A DNA stretch of 12,078 nt from positions 1-12,078 of the forward strand of contig JAPOOH010000056.1 of assembly GCA_026713505.1 (NCBI GenBank), written 5' to 3'. A model generated the notes under the pieces. That model worked only from the letters and a program-made list of their open reading frames with translations, was not told where the DNA came from and did no database searches. The position numbers and the translations under genes were made by a program. Below are positions 1-6,324 of the stretch, one piece after another (within the stretch, counting starts at the first letter, position 1; each line of letters opens with the position of its first letter). This DNA is from Chloroflexota bacterium (GTDB taxonomy: Bacteria > Chloroflexota > Dehalococcoidia > Lucifugimonadales > Australimonadaceae).

Positions 1-29
1 AGAGGCCGCACGCCCCCGCGCGCGTCGGG

Positions 30-65
30 TAGAATCGCCGCGTCCCCACCCTTTGCACGAAGGAG
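30..65 (+). promoter_or_regulatory. Possible -10 box and ribosome binding site ahead of the CoA-transferase gene
   Basis: A TAGAAT hexamer at 30-35 matches the sigma-70 -10 consensus at five of six positions. No convincing -35 box lies 16-18 nt upstream, so the promoter is tentative. A strong Shine-Dalgarno sequence, GAAGGAG, at 59-65 lies 7 nt before the ATG at 73 and fixes that start. The implied 5' leader would be only about 30 nt. Confidence 0.4.
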
Positions 66-72
66 TTGCCCC

Positions 73-1296
73 ATGCCCGGCCCGCTCGACGGCATACGCG
101 TCATAGACCTCACCCGCATCCTGGCGGGGCCGTTCTCCACGATGCTCATGGCCGACCTCGGCGCGGACGTCATCAAGGTCGAGCAGCCGGAGACCGGAGA
201 CCCCGCGCGCGGCAACGGGCCATTCCTCACCCCGGAGGGCGCCGAGACGGACGAGCAGGCGTTCAGTACCTACTTCATGAGCATCAACCGCGGGAAGCGG
301 AGCATCGCCGTCGACCTCGCGAACCCGAAGGGGCGGGAGGTGCTGCTCCGGCTCGCTGAGACCGCCGACGTGCTCATCGAGAACTTCCGCCCCGGCGCCA
401 TGCAGCGGCTGGGGCTGGACTACGAGGCGGTGCGGGCGCGCAACCCGCGCATCGTCATGTGCTCGGTCTCCGGCTTCGGCCAGACGGGGCCGTACGCGCA
501 ACGCGCAGCGCTGGACGTCATCGTGCAGGGTATGGGCGGCATGCTGAGCATTACCGGCGAGCCCGGACGCGGCCCCGTGCGCCCCGGCGCGAGCATCGGC
601 GACATCACCGCCGCGCTCTTCGCCACCGTCGCCATCCAGAGCGCGCTGCTGGAGCGCGAGCGCTCCGGCGAGGGGCAGTACATCGACATCGGCATGCTGG
701 ACTGCCAGGTCTCCATCATGGAGAACGCCTTCATGCGCTACTTCACGCTCGGCCAGGTGCCGCAGCGCATCGGTACGCGGCACCCCAGCTCCACCCCGTT
801 CCAGGCATTCAAGACCGCCGACGGCCACGTCGTCGTCGCCATCATGGGCGGCGGGACGGACCAGTGGCCGCTCTTCTGCGCCGCGATAGACCACGTGGAA
901 CTGATCGACGACGAGCGCTACGGCACCGGCTGGTCGCGCACGCAGCACTATGACGAGCTCATACCCGTGATCGAAGAGGCGATGCTCCTGAAGACGACCG
1001 CCGAGTGGGTGGACGTCCTGAACGAGATGGGCGTTCCCGCGGGGCCGGTGCAGGACATCGCGCAGGTGGCGGTCGATCCGCAGGTGAACCACCGGGAGAT
1101 GTTCGTGGAGATGGAGCACCCGGTGCTGGGGCCGGTGCGGTTCACCGGCAACCCCATCAAGCTCTCCCGGACGCCCAGCGGCCCCAGCCGCGTCCCTCCC
1201 CAGCTCGGCGAGCAGACGTTGGAGGTGCTGACTGCCGACCTCGGCATGCCTGAGTCCGAGGCCGTGGCCCTCATGGCAGAGGGGGTCGTCGCGTGA
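73..1296 (+). CDS. CaiB/BaiF family (family III) CoA-transferase
   Basis: This 407-aa cytoplasmic enzyme moves CoA from an acyl-CoA donor to a carboxylic acid acceptor. The opening residues (PLDGIRVIDLTRILAGPF, then GADVIKVEQP) and the SINRGKRSIAVDL and VLIENFRPG blocks are hallmarks of the CaiB/BaiF/formyl-CoA transferase family. D177 in SIGDITAAL corresponds to the catalytic aspartate that forms the acyl-enzyme anhydride in known members. The length is normal for the family, which works as interlocked dimers. The ATG at 73 has a strong GAAGGAG site. The stop codon overlaps the start of the first DMT transporter by 4 bp, so the two are probably translationally coupled. This suggests that the acid being activated is imported or exported by those transporters (inference). 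The substrate cannot be told from sequence; the family includes formyl-CoA, carnitine, succinyl-CoA and bile-acid enzymes. Confidence 0.93.
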   Translation: MPGPLDGIRVIDLTRILAGPFSTMLMADLGADVIKVEQPETGDPARGNGPFLTPEGAETDEQAFSTYFMSINRGKRSIAVDLANPKGREVLLRLAETADVLIENFRPGAMQRLGLDYEAVRARNPRIVMCSVSGFGQTGPYAQRAALDVIVQGMGGMLSITGEPGRGPVRPGASIGDITAALFATVAIQSALLERERSGEGQYIDIGMLDCQVSIMENAFMRYFTLGQVPQRIGTRHPSSTPFQAFKTADGHVVVAIMGGGTDQWPLFCAAIDHVELIDDERYGTGWSRTQHYDELIPVIEEAMLLKTTAEWVDVLNEMGVPAGPVQDIAQVAVDPQVNHREMFVEMEHPVLGPVRFTGNPIKLSRTPSGPSRVPPQLGEQTLEVLTADLGMPESEAVALMAEGVVA

Positions 1297-2276
1297 TATT
1301 CGGCGCGCTTCTCGCGCTCGCCTCCGCCTTCTCGTTCAGCGTCAACTTCATCCTCGTGCGCCGGGGCTTCGCCGACGCGGGTGCGACCGCCGCGCAGGGC
1401 GCGTTCATCACGGTGCTCCTCGGCGTGCCGTTCGGGCTCGTGGCCGTCATCGTCACCGGCCAGCTGTTCAACTTCGGCCGGATCTCGCCGGAGGGCTACC
1501 TGCTGCTCGCTGCGGCGGGCATCGTCCACTTCGGCATCGGGCGCTACTGCAACTACCGCGGCATCGCCACCATCGGCGCGCCGCGAGCCGCCACCATCCA
1601 GGCCATCGCCGTGCCCTACAGCATCGTCATGGCGATGCTGCTGCTCGGCGAGCGTCCGACCCTCCTGATGTACGTGGGCATCGCGCTCATCCTCGGCAGC
1701 CCGGCGTTGATGATCGACCGCAGGAAACGCCCCGCCTCATCCGCGGCGCCTTCGCAGGGAAGCGCTGCCCCGGCGAGCGCTGCCCCGGCGAGCGCCGCCA
1801 CGAGCGCTGCCCCCGCCGTCGAGATGCGCATGGCGGAGGGCTACACGTTCTCCCTCCTTGCGGCTGCTGCCTACGGCACCAGCCCCATCCTGATCCGCGC
1901 CGCGGTGGAGGACGCGTCGGACGTCGCCGCCATCGGTACGTTCGTCGCCTACATCGGGGCGTCGGCGATGCTGCTGGCCATGCTCGCGCTGCCCGCGCAG
2001 CGGCACCTCGTGGGCACCATCAACTTCCGCTACATGCGGCTGTTCGGCGGCGCGGGGCTGAGCGTCTTCATGGCCCAACTCCTGCGCTTCTTCGCGCTCT
2101 CGATAGCCGAAGTGAGCATCGTGAACCCGCTCATGCGCATGATCGGCGTGTTCACGCTCATCCTCTCCTACCTCGTCAACCGGCGGCTGGAGCACATCAC
2201 GCTGGGCGTCGTCCTCGGCGTGCTGGTGTCGTTCGCAGGCTCCGCGCTGCTGGTGGTCGCGGCGACGGGCCGCTGA
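1293..2276 (+). CDS. EamA/DMT-family 10-TM transporter, paralog 1 of 3
   Basis: A 327-aa polytopic inner-membrane protein of the drug/metabolite transporter superfamily. Two EamA repeats are visible. Half 1 spans about residues 2-142 with five hydrophobic segments near 2-20, 36-55, 67-85, 98-118 and 125-142. Half 2 has five near 183-203, 212-234, 248-270, 275-296 and 303-323. The typical PYSIVMAMLLLGERPT motif closes half 1. The start is GTG, overlapping the CoA-transferase TGA as GTGA, with an AGAGGGGG Shine-Dalgarno 7 nt upstream. The loop joining the halves (about 149-177) is an Ala/Pro/Ser repeat. Its C-terminal half is almost identical to that of the third copy. Known EamA proteins export or import amino acids, nucleotides, sugars or drugs; the substrate here is unknown. 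Confidence 0.9.
   Translation: MIFGALLALASAFSFSVNFILVRRGFADAGATAAQGAFITVLLGVPFGLVAVIVTGQLFNFGRISPEGYLLLAAAGIVHFGIGRYCNYRGIATIGAPRAATIQAIAVPYSIVMAMLLLGERPTLLMYVGIALILGSPALMIDRRKRPASSAAPSQGSAAPASAAPASAATSAAPAVEMRMAEGYTFSLLAAAAYGTSPILIRAAVEDASDVAAIGTFVAYIGASAMLLAMLALPAQRHLVGTINFRYMRLFGGAGLSVFMAQLLRFFALSIAEVSIVNPLMRMIGVFTLILSYLVNRRLEHITLGVVLGVLVSFAGSALLVVAATGR
1761..1814 (+). repeat. 15-bp tandem repeat coding the interdomain loop of DMT paralog 1
   Basis: The unit agcgctgccccggcg occurs twice exactly (1761-1775 and 1776-1790). Two degenerate partial copies follow (from 1791 and from 1803). In frame it encodes SAAPA-type repeats. The array is confined to the loop between the two EamA halves, where a change in length should be tolerated. 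Paralogs 2 and 3 lack it. Confidence 0.85.
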
Positions 2277-2292
2277 GCGATGGAGTCTTGAC

Positions 2293-3270
2293 GTGATCTT
2301 CGGCGCGCTGCTTTCACTCGCCTCGTCGTTCTCGTTCAGCGTGAACTCCATCCTCGTGCGCCGGGGCATCGCCGGGGCGGGGGCGACGGCATCGCAGGGC
2401 GCGTTCATCACCGTGCTGCTCGGCGTGCCGTTCGGCTTCATCGCAGTCGTGCTCACCGGGCAGGTGCTGCGCTTCGGCGAGGTCTCGCCGATGGGTTACC
2501 TCCTGCTGCTCGCGGCGGGCGTCGTCCACTTCGGCGTCGGGCGCTACTGCAACTACCGGTCGGTGGCGGCGATCGGAGCGGCGCGCTCCGGCCCCATCAT
2601 GGGCGTCACGACCCCGTTCAGCATCCTGATGGCCGTCATCCTGCTCGACGAGGTGGTGACGCTGACCATGCTGATTGCCATCGCCTTCGTCCTGCTCGGC
2701 CCGGCGGTGATCCTCGAGCGCAGACCCCGGACTCCGGCGCCTGCCAGCCCTCATCCTGACCCTCTCCCAGTGGGAGAGGGGACGAGGCCCGCGCCCGCGG
2801 CGCGGAACCCGCTGGAGGTGCGGCTGCTCGAGGGATACGCGTTCGCCTCGCTCGCGGCGGTCGCGTACGGGACGAGTCCCATCCTCATCCGCGCCGCGCT
2901 GATGGACGCTGCGCGGACGGCGGCGATCGGCACGTTCGTCGCGTACAGCGGTGCGTCGGTCGTGCTGCTTGCGACGCTCGTGCTGCCCAAACGGCGGCAG
3001 CTGATAGGCGCCATAAACGTGCGCTACATGCGGCTGTTCGGCGGCGCGGGTTCTGCGGTGTTCCTCGCGCAGTTGCTCCGCTTCTTCGCGCTGTCGCTGG
3101 CGGACGTGAGCGTCGTGAACCCCCTGCAGCGCATGGCCAACGTCTTCACCGTCGTCCTCACCTGGATGTTCAACCGCTCGCTGGAGACGATCACGCTGCG
3201 TGTCGTCGTCGGCGTGCTGGTCTCGTTCGCGGGCTCCGCGCTGCTCGTCTACGCGGCGGCCACGCGGTAG
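2293..3270 (+). CDS. EamA/DMT-family 10-TM transporter, paralog 2 of 3
   Basis: A 325-aa membrane transporter with the same two-half EamA layout as its neighbours, beginning with the conserved GALLSLASSFSFSVNSILVRRG-like segment and ending in a final TM (VLVSFAGSALLVYAA). The GTG start at 2293 lies 16 nt after the preceding stop, with GGAG at 2282-2285 and 7 nt spacing. It is the most divergent of the three: in half 1 it carries SVAAIGAARSGPIMGVTTPFS where the others have the VPYS motif, and LLDEVVT replaces LLGERPT. This loss of a conserved Gly-Glu-Arg suggests a different substrate or role (inference). The interdomain loop contains PHPDPLPVGEGTR (residues 153-165), which is a dispersed nucleotide repeat read in frame. 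Confidence 0.9.
   Translation: MIFGALLSLASSFSFSVNSILVRRGIAGAGATASQGAFITVLLGVPFGFIAVVLTGQVLRFGEVSPMGYLLLLAAGVVHFGVGRYCNYRSVAAIGAARSGPIMGVTTPFSILMAVILLDEVVTLTMLIAIAFVLLGPAVILERRPRTPAPASPHPDPLPVGEGTRPAPAARNPLEVRLLEGYAFASLAAVAYGTSPILIRAALMDAARTAAIGTFVAYSGASVVLLATLVLPKRRQLIGAINVRYMRLFGGAGSAVFLAQLLRFFALSLADVSVVNPLQRMANVFTVVLTWMFNRSLETITLRVVVGVLVSFAGSALLVYAAATR
2749..2787. repeat. REP-like palindromic repeat inside the DMT paralog 2 gene
   Basis: Perfect 10-bp arms, CCCTCTCCCA (2760-2769) and TGGGAGAGGG (2771-2780), flank a single G. This 'ccctctccc...gggagaggg' palindrome is a familiar dispersed intergenic element type. Its usual spurious translation resembles PHPNPLPEGEG, and here it gives PHPDPLPVGEGTR in frame. 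Related half-copies occur at about 4252-4270 and 10071-10094 in this window. The interruption falls exactly in the loop between transporter halves. Confidence 0.8.
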
Positions 3271-3280
3271 GGGTGGCGGC

Positions 3281-4222
3281 GTGATAATCGGCGCACTGCT
3301 CGCGCTCGGCTCGGCGTTCTCCTTCAGCGTCAATTCCATCCTCGTCCGCCGCGGATTCGCCGACGCGGGCGCGACAGCGGTGCAGGGCGCGTTCATCACC
3401 GTGCTGCTCGGCGTCCCTTTCGGGCTCGTGGCGGTCGTCGTCACCGGGCAGCTCCTCAACTTCGGGCAGGTCCCCTTCAACGGCTTCCTGCTGGTCGCCG
3501 CGGCGGGCATCGTCCACTTCTGCATCGGGCGCTACTGCAACTACCGCAGCATCGCCGCCGTCGGCGCGTCGCGCACCGTAACCTTCCAGGCCCTGTCCGT
3601 GCCGTACAGCATCGTCATGGCCATCGTGCTGCTCGGCGAGCGGCCGACCCTCCCCATGTACATGGCCATCGCGCTCATCCTCGTCAGTCCGTTCCTGATG
3701 ATCGACCGCCGGAAGCGTCCCGCCCCGTCCACGGAGGGCGCGCGGGCAGGCGGCGCCCCGGCCGTCGAGATCCGCATGGTGGAGGGCGTCGTCTTCTCCC
3801 TGCTCGCCTCGGTGGCCTACGGCACGAGCCCCATCCTGATCCGGGCGGCGTTGGAGGACACATCGGGAGTAGCCGCCATCGGCACGTTCGTCGCCTACGC
3901 CGGAGCAGCGGCGGTGCTCCTGGCGTCGCTCGCGTTGCCCGCGCAGCGGCACCTGGTCGGCGCCATCAACTTCCGCTACATGCGGCTCTTCGGTGGCGCC
4001 GGCCTGAGCGTCTTTATGGCGCAGCTCCTGCGATTCTTCGCGCTCTCCCTCGCCGACGTCACCGTCGTGGACCCGCTCATGCGCACCGTGGGCGTCTTCA
4101 CGCTCATCCTCTCGTACCTGGTCAACCGGCGGCTGGAGAACATCACGCTGGGCGTCGTGCTCGGCGTGCTGGTGTCGTTCGCAGGCTCCGCGCTGCTGGT
4201 GCTCGCCGCCGCGCAGCGGTGA
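3281..4222 (+). CDS. EamA/DMT-family 10-TM transporter, paralog 3 of 3
   Basis: A 313-aa DMT transporter with two EamA halves and about ten TM segments. I place the start at GTG 3281: it aligns exactly with the GTG starts of the other two copies (VIIGALLALGSAFSFSVN), lies 10 nt after the preceding stop and has a weak GGGGTGG upstream. The longer frame opening at 3200 overlaps the previous gene and adds a basic, Ser/Arg-rich stretch unlike the family. It keeps VPYSIVMAIVLLGERPT and is closest to paralog 1; the last 60 or so bases of the two genes are nearly identical. The interdomain loop is short and lacks both the tandem repeat of copy 1 and the palindrome of copy 2. It is the last gene of the + strand unit. 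The substrate is unknown. Confidence 0.9.
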   Translation: MIIGALLALGSAFSFSVNSILVRRGFADAGATAVQGAFITVLLGVPFGLVAVVVTGQLLNFGQVPFNGFLLVAAAGIVHFCIGRYCNYRSIAAVGASRTVTFQALSVPYSIVMAIVLLGERPTLPMYMAIALILVSPFLMIDRRKRPAPSTEGARAGGAPAVEIRMVEGVVFSLLASVAYGTSPILIRAALEDTSGVAAIGTFVAYAGAAAVLLASLALPAQRHLVGAINFRYMRLFGGAGLSVFMAQLLRFFALSLADVTVVDPLMRTVGVFTLILSYLVNRRLENITLGVVLGVLVSFAGSALLVLAAAQR

Positions 4223-4349
4223 TGGGCAGGCCGGGCGGGAGAGTGCCTGGTCCCCTCTCCCTTCGAGAGACCCTTGCGTAGCTGCCTTCAGCGCAGCGCG
4301 GTCCTTCCCACCCACCCGCCCGAACGCTTGCGAGGGACACCCCCGCTCG

Positions 4350-4363
4350 CGGGCTAAAGCCCG
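4350..4363. terminator. Hairpin, possible bidirectional terminator between convergent genes
   Basis: CGGGCT (4350-4355) and AGCCCG (4358-4363) form a tight palindrome, physically a GGGC/GCCC stem with a TAAA loop. It lies between two convergent genes, where a bidirectional terminator is expected. No T-run follows on either strand. The motif also resembles the common dispersed 'cgggctaaagcccg' repeat, so it may be only a repeat. Confidence 0.35.
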
Positions 4364-4416
4364 TGGCAGAGGGGGGACCCCCTCAACGCTACCCTCATAC
4401 CGCGGGTCGCCCCGAG

Positions 4417-4441
4417 GTTCGACAAGCTCACCACGAACGGG
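4417..4441. repeat. Dispersed short repeat with GTTCG/CGAAC inverted ends
   Basis: GTTCG (4417-4421) and CGAAC (4434-4438) flank acaagctcacca. This is a widespread intergenic repeat type in several bacterial phyla, often mistranslated as a peptide like PVRGELVEP. Only one copy is seen in the window, so identification rests on recall of the motif. Confidence 0.6.
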
Positions 4442-4538
4442 ATGAGAGTCATGCAAGAGTCTCTACAAGGGGCGGAGTGTTTCGCCCATGCGGGGCGGCG
4501 CGGGAATGCGAATGGGGCTGCGCCAGGGTCCCTCGATA

Positions 4539-4557
4539 GGGGAGGGCGGGCATGGGG
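4539..4557 (+). other. Potential G-quadruplex motif
   Basis: Four G-runs of 3-4 bases with loops of A, C and CAT (ggggagggcgggcatgggg) meet the usual G3+N1-7 rule. The motif sits on the + strand, 37 nt from the stop codon of the - strand ABC ATPase. It is a sequence match only; folding is not shown. Confidence 0.5.
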
Positions 4558-4593
4558 ATGGACCGGCGGAGTGGATGGGTTGGAGGCGTATTC

Positions 4594-5331
4594 CTACGAC
4601 GGCGTCAGCAACAGCCTGACGTACTCGTCGCTGGAGGAGTCCATGAGGTCCTGGTACGTACCCGTGCGGAGGATGCGGCCGTCTCGCACGATTGCGATGC
4701 GGTCCGCCATGGCGCGCGCGTCGCCGATGCTGTGCGTCACGTAGAGCGTGGTAGCGCCCGTCTCCTGGTGGAGCCGCCGTATCTCCGTGCGCATCTTCGG
4801 CCTGCTGATCGGGTCCAGGCTGCTGAGCGGCTCGTCCATCAGGAACGTCTTGGCTTCTGTCACCATCGCTCGGGCGAGCGCAACGCGCTGGCGCTCTCCG
4901 CCCGACAGCTCGTCCGGCTTCCGCGGGAACAGGTACTCCCTGAGCCCGACGCGGCGCGCCACGCTGCCCACCCGCTCCATGATCTGCTGTCCCTTCCACC
5001 CCCGCACGCGCAGCGGCAGGCTGAGGTTGGAGTAGCCGCGCTCGTCCATCACGCGCAGGTGTGGCCAGAGGGCCAGGCTCTGGAAGATGAGCTGCACCGG
5101 CCTGCTCCCCACCGGGACGTCGTTCACCCGCTCGCCGCCGATGTAGATGTCGCCCTGGTCGGGCACTTCGAGACCGGCGAGCAGGCGCAGCAGCGTCGTC
5201 TTCCCGGACCCGGACTCGCCCATGACGGCGAGGAACTCGCCGTCGGCGACCGTGAGGTCCTGGATGTCGACCGCGGGTTGCTCCGTCCGGGGATACTGGA
5301 ACCGCAGCCGCAATACTCGTATGCCGCTCAT
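4594..5331 (-). CDS. ABC transporter ATP-binding protein without recognisable permease partner
   Basis: A 245-aa nucleotide-binding subunit. All motifs are intact: Walker A GESGSGKT (38-45), Q-loop Q84 in LIFQSLALWPH, signature LSGGERQ (142-148), Walker B TFLMDEP with catalytic E167, D-loop SLD (171-173) and H-loop H200 in LYVTHS. It most resembles MalK/PotA-type importer ATPases but stops where their regulatory TOBE domain would begin. The segment after the Q-loop (RVMDERGYSNLSLPLRVRG) differs from the usual 'TVxENI', which hints at an unusual coupling partner. The ATG at 5331 has GGAGG (5339-5343) 7 nt upstream. It lies 58 nt downstream of a five-TM protein in the same direction, the only membrane candidate next to it. 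A TATACT on the minus strand (5350-5355) could be an internal -10 box but lacks a -35. Confidence 0.92.
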   Translation of the reverse strand: MSGIRVLRLRFQYPRTEQPAVDIQDLTVADGEFLAVMGESGSGKTTLLRLLAGLEVPDQGDIYIGGERVNDVPVGSRPVQLIFQSLALWPHLRVMDERGYSNLSLPLRVRGWKGQQIMERVGSVARRVGLREYLFPRKPDELSGGERQRVALARAMVTEAKTFLMDEPLSSLDPISRPKMRTEIRRLHQETGATTLYVTHSIGDARAMADRIAIVRDGRILRTGTYQDLMDSSSDEYVRLLLTPS

Positions 5332-5389
5332 CGTTCAGCCTCCGCCGGGAGTATATGGCAGCGGGGAGCGGTGTGCGCTGCGTCGGGGG

Positions 5390-6148
5390 CTACGCGGTCC
5401 GGTCCGCGGCGGGCGGGTCCGTGGGGGTGTCCGCGCCCCCGCCTTCCGCCGAAGGCGCCGGTCTCTCGCTCGGCGCAGGCCCGGCCTGTGCGGCGGCAGG
5501 CGTGTGCTCTACGGGCGCGGCAGCAGGCGCCGTTCGGGCGCGCCTCCTGAACGGCCGGAAGACGAACCTGAGGACCGGCCGCAGCAGCCGCAGCGTGAAC
5601 TCCAGGAGCACCAGGAAGAGCATGTAGTAGAGGATGGTCTCCCGGTGGTCGTTCGTTTCCTGCAAGACCGATAGCGCCGCGGGGATCTCGAAGAAGGACA
5701 CATCGATGAGGAAGATGGCCAGCACCGCGAACGGCAGTATCTTGGCCACGTCGCGGGAGAGGTCCTCGCTGTAGTACGCGGTCACCCGGATGGCGCTCAC
5801 GGTCGCCAGCGCGATCAGCAGGATGTCCGCGAACGGACGCTCCCTGGACAGGAACGTGAGGATCAGCGTGAGGACGGCGAACCAGAAGAACGCGTACGCC
5901 GGGAATACGATGAGGTACTTGGCCACGTACATGACCACGCCCAGGAGACGCCTCAGCCACCGGTGGCGCGACTCTTCGTAGCGGGACAGGTCCAGCGCGA
6001 ACATGTCCCTGGCGGAAACCGAGCGGTAGAACCTGAAGACGAAGATGGCGTAGAGGCTTATGCCGAGGACGTACACCCCGACCGGCCCCAGCACTTCCAG
6101 CGCGTGGACCACGTACAACCCGTTCGGGAAGATGGACTCCAGGTTCAT
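5390..6148 (-). CDS. Five-TM membrane protein of unknown function, paired with an ABC ATPase
   Basis: A 252-aa integral membrane protein I cannot assign to a named family. Hydrophobic segments lie near 20-40, 70-100 (long, perhaps two), 104-123, 135-153 and 172-196. A charged cytoplasmic-type loop (RSVSARDMFALDLSRYEESRH) follows the first. A basic stretch (RPFRRRAR, 198-205) leads into a Pro/Ala-rich tail of about 45 residues with no fold visible. From memory it recalls conserved archaeal hypothetical proteins of similar size with an 'ARRDMF...L' loop; this is unverified. The start at ATG 6148 is secure because an in-frame TGA lies 24 nt upstream with no other start between. Its own Shine-Dalgarno is weak, and ATGA overlaps the stop of a possible upstream small ORF. 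The next gene downstream is an ABC ATPase, so a membrane-subunit role is possible (inference). Confidence 0.8.
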   Translation of the reverse strand: MNLESIFPNGLYVVHALEVLGPVGVYVLGISLYAIFVFRFYRSVSARDMFALDLSRYEESRHRWLRRLLGVVMYVAKYLIVFPAYAFFWFAVLTLILTFLSRERPFADILLIALATVSAIRVTAYYSEDLSRDVAKILPFAVLAIFLIDVSFFEIPAALSVLQETNDHRETILYYMLFLVLLEFTLRLLRPVLRFVFRPFRRRARTAPAAAPVEHTPAAAQAGPAPSERPAPSAEGGGADTPTDPPAADRTA

Positions 6149-6207
6149 GGTCGCCGCCTGCCGGGGCGCTCAACCTGCTGCTGCGTGTCCAGCCGCGGAC
6201 GGCTCAT
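6145..6207 (-). CDS. Candidate 20-codon leader ORF coupled to the five-TM protein gene
   Basis: ATG at 6207 is preceded by a good Shine-Dalgarno, GGAGG (6213-6217 on the minus strand), at 5 nt spacing. It is followed by 20 codons (MSRPRLDTQQ...RRRP) ending in TGA, whose TG is shared with the ATG of the five-TM gene (ATGA overlap). An alternative in-frame ATG at 6219 would add four residues. The peptide is Arg/Gln/Pro-rich and has no TM or signal. Its likely purpose is translational coupling or a leader peptide, since the downstream gene has a weak ribosome site. Chance occurrence in GC-rich DNA cannot be ruled out. Confidence 0.35.
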   Translation of the reverse strand: MSRPRLDTQQQVERPGRRRP

Positions 6208-6238
6208 GCGCGCCTCCATGCGTTGCCGGGTCGGGCCG

Positions 6239-6267
6239 ACTCTACTTGCCGCCTGCGCTCGCGTCAC
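6239..6267 (-). promoter_or_regulatory. Candidate sigma-70-type promoter for the five-TM/ABC pair
   Basis: On the minus strand, GTGACG (6262-6267; four of six to TTGACA) and TAGAGT (6239-6244; four of six to TATAAT) are separated by exactly 17 nt. Transcription would begin near 6232, about 25 nt before the candidate leader ORF. The location, in the 176-nt gap after the giant secreted-protein gene, fits a separate promoter. Both hexamers are imperfect. An 8-bp tandem duplication (cggacggg, 6284-6299) lies just upstream. Confidence 0.3.
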
Positions 6268-6324
6268 CCAACAGAATGTTATCCGGACGGGCGGACGGGC
6301 GGCGTGCGTGGGGGACCGGGCCTG

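Larger units (their letters stand above)
4223..4593. other. Convergent intergenic region without a gene
   Basis: These 371 nt separate the stops of DMT paralog 3 (+) and the ABC ATPase (-). Open frames here are short and show no protein signature. The region holds a weak CTCTC/GAGAG hairpin (4255-4269), a strong CGGGCT/AGCCCG hairpin (4350-4363), a dispersed gttcg/cgaac repeat (4417-4441) and a G-run cluster (4539-4557). It most likely serves transcription termination from both sides and has collected repeats. Confidence 0.7.

Noticed and set aside
3200..3280. Upstream start for DMT paralog 3
   Set aside because: It overlaps the previous gene by 71 nt and adds 27 basic residues, whereas the GTG at 3281 aligns with the starts of the other two copies.
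2314..4456. Minus-strand frames of 403 and 421 aa opposite the DMT genes (2314-3525 and 3191-4456)
   Set aside because: They overlap each other and mirror the + strand transporters; they are Arg/Glu/His-rich with no recognisable fold.
4442..4744. 100-aa + strand frame in the convergent gap
   Set aside because: It runs through repeats and into the antisense of the ABC ATPase, and has no ribosome site or protein signature.
5350..5355. Internal promoter (TATACT on the minus strand) for the ABC ATPase
   Set aside because: The -10 match is good, but there is no -35 or extended -10 element; mentioned only within the ATPase entry.
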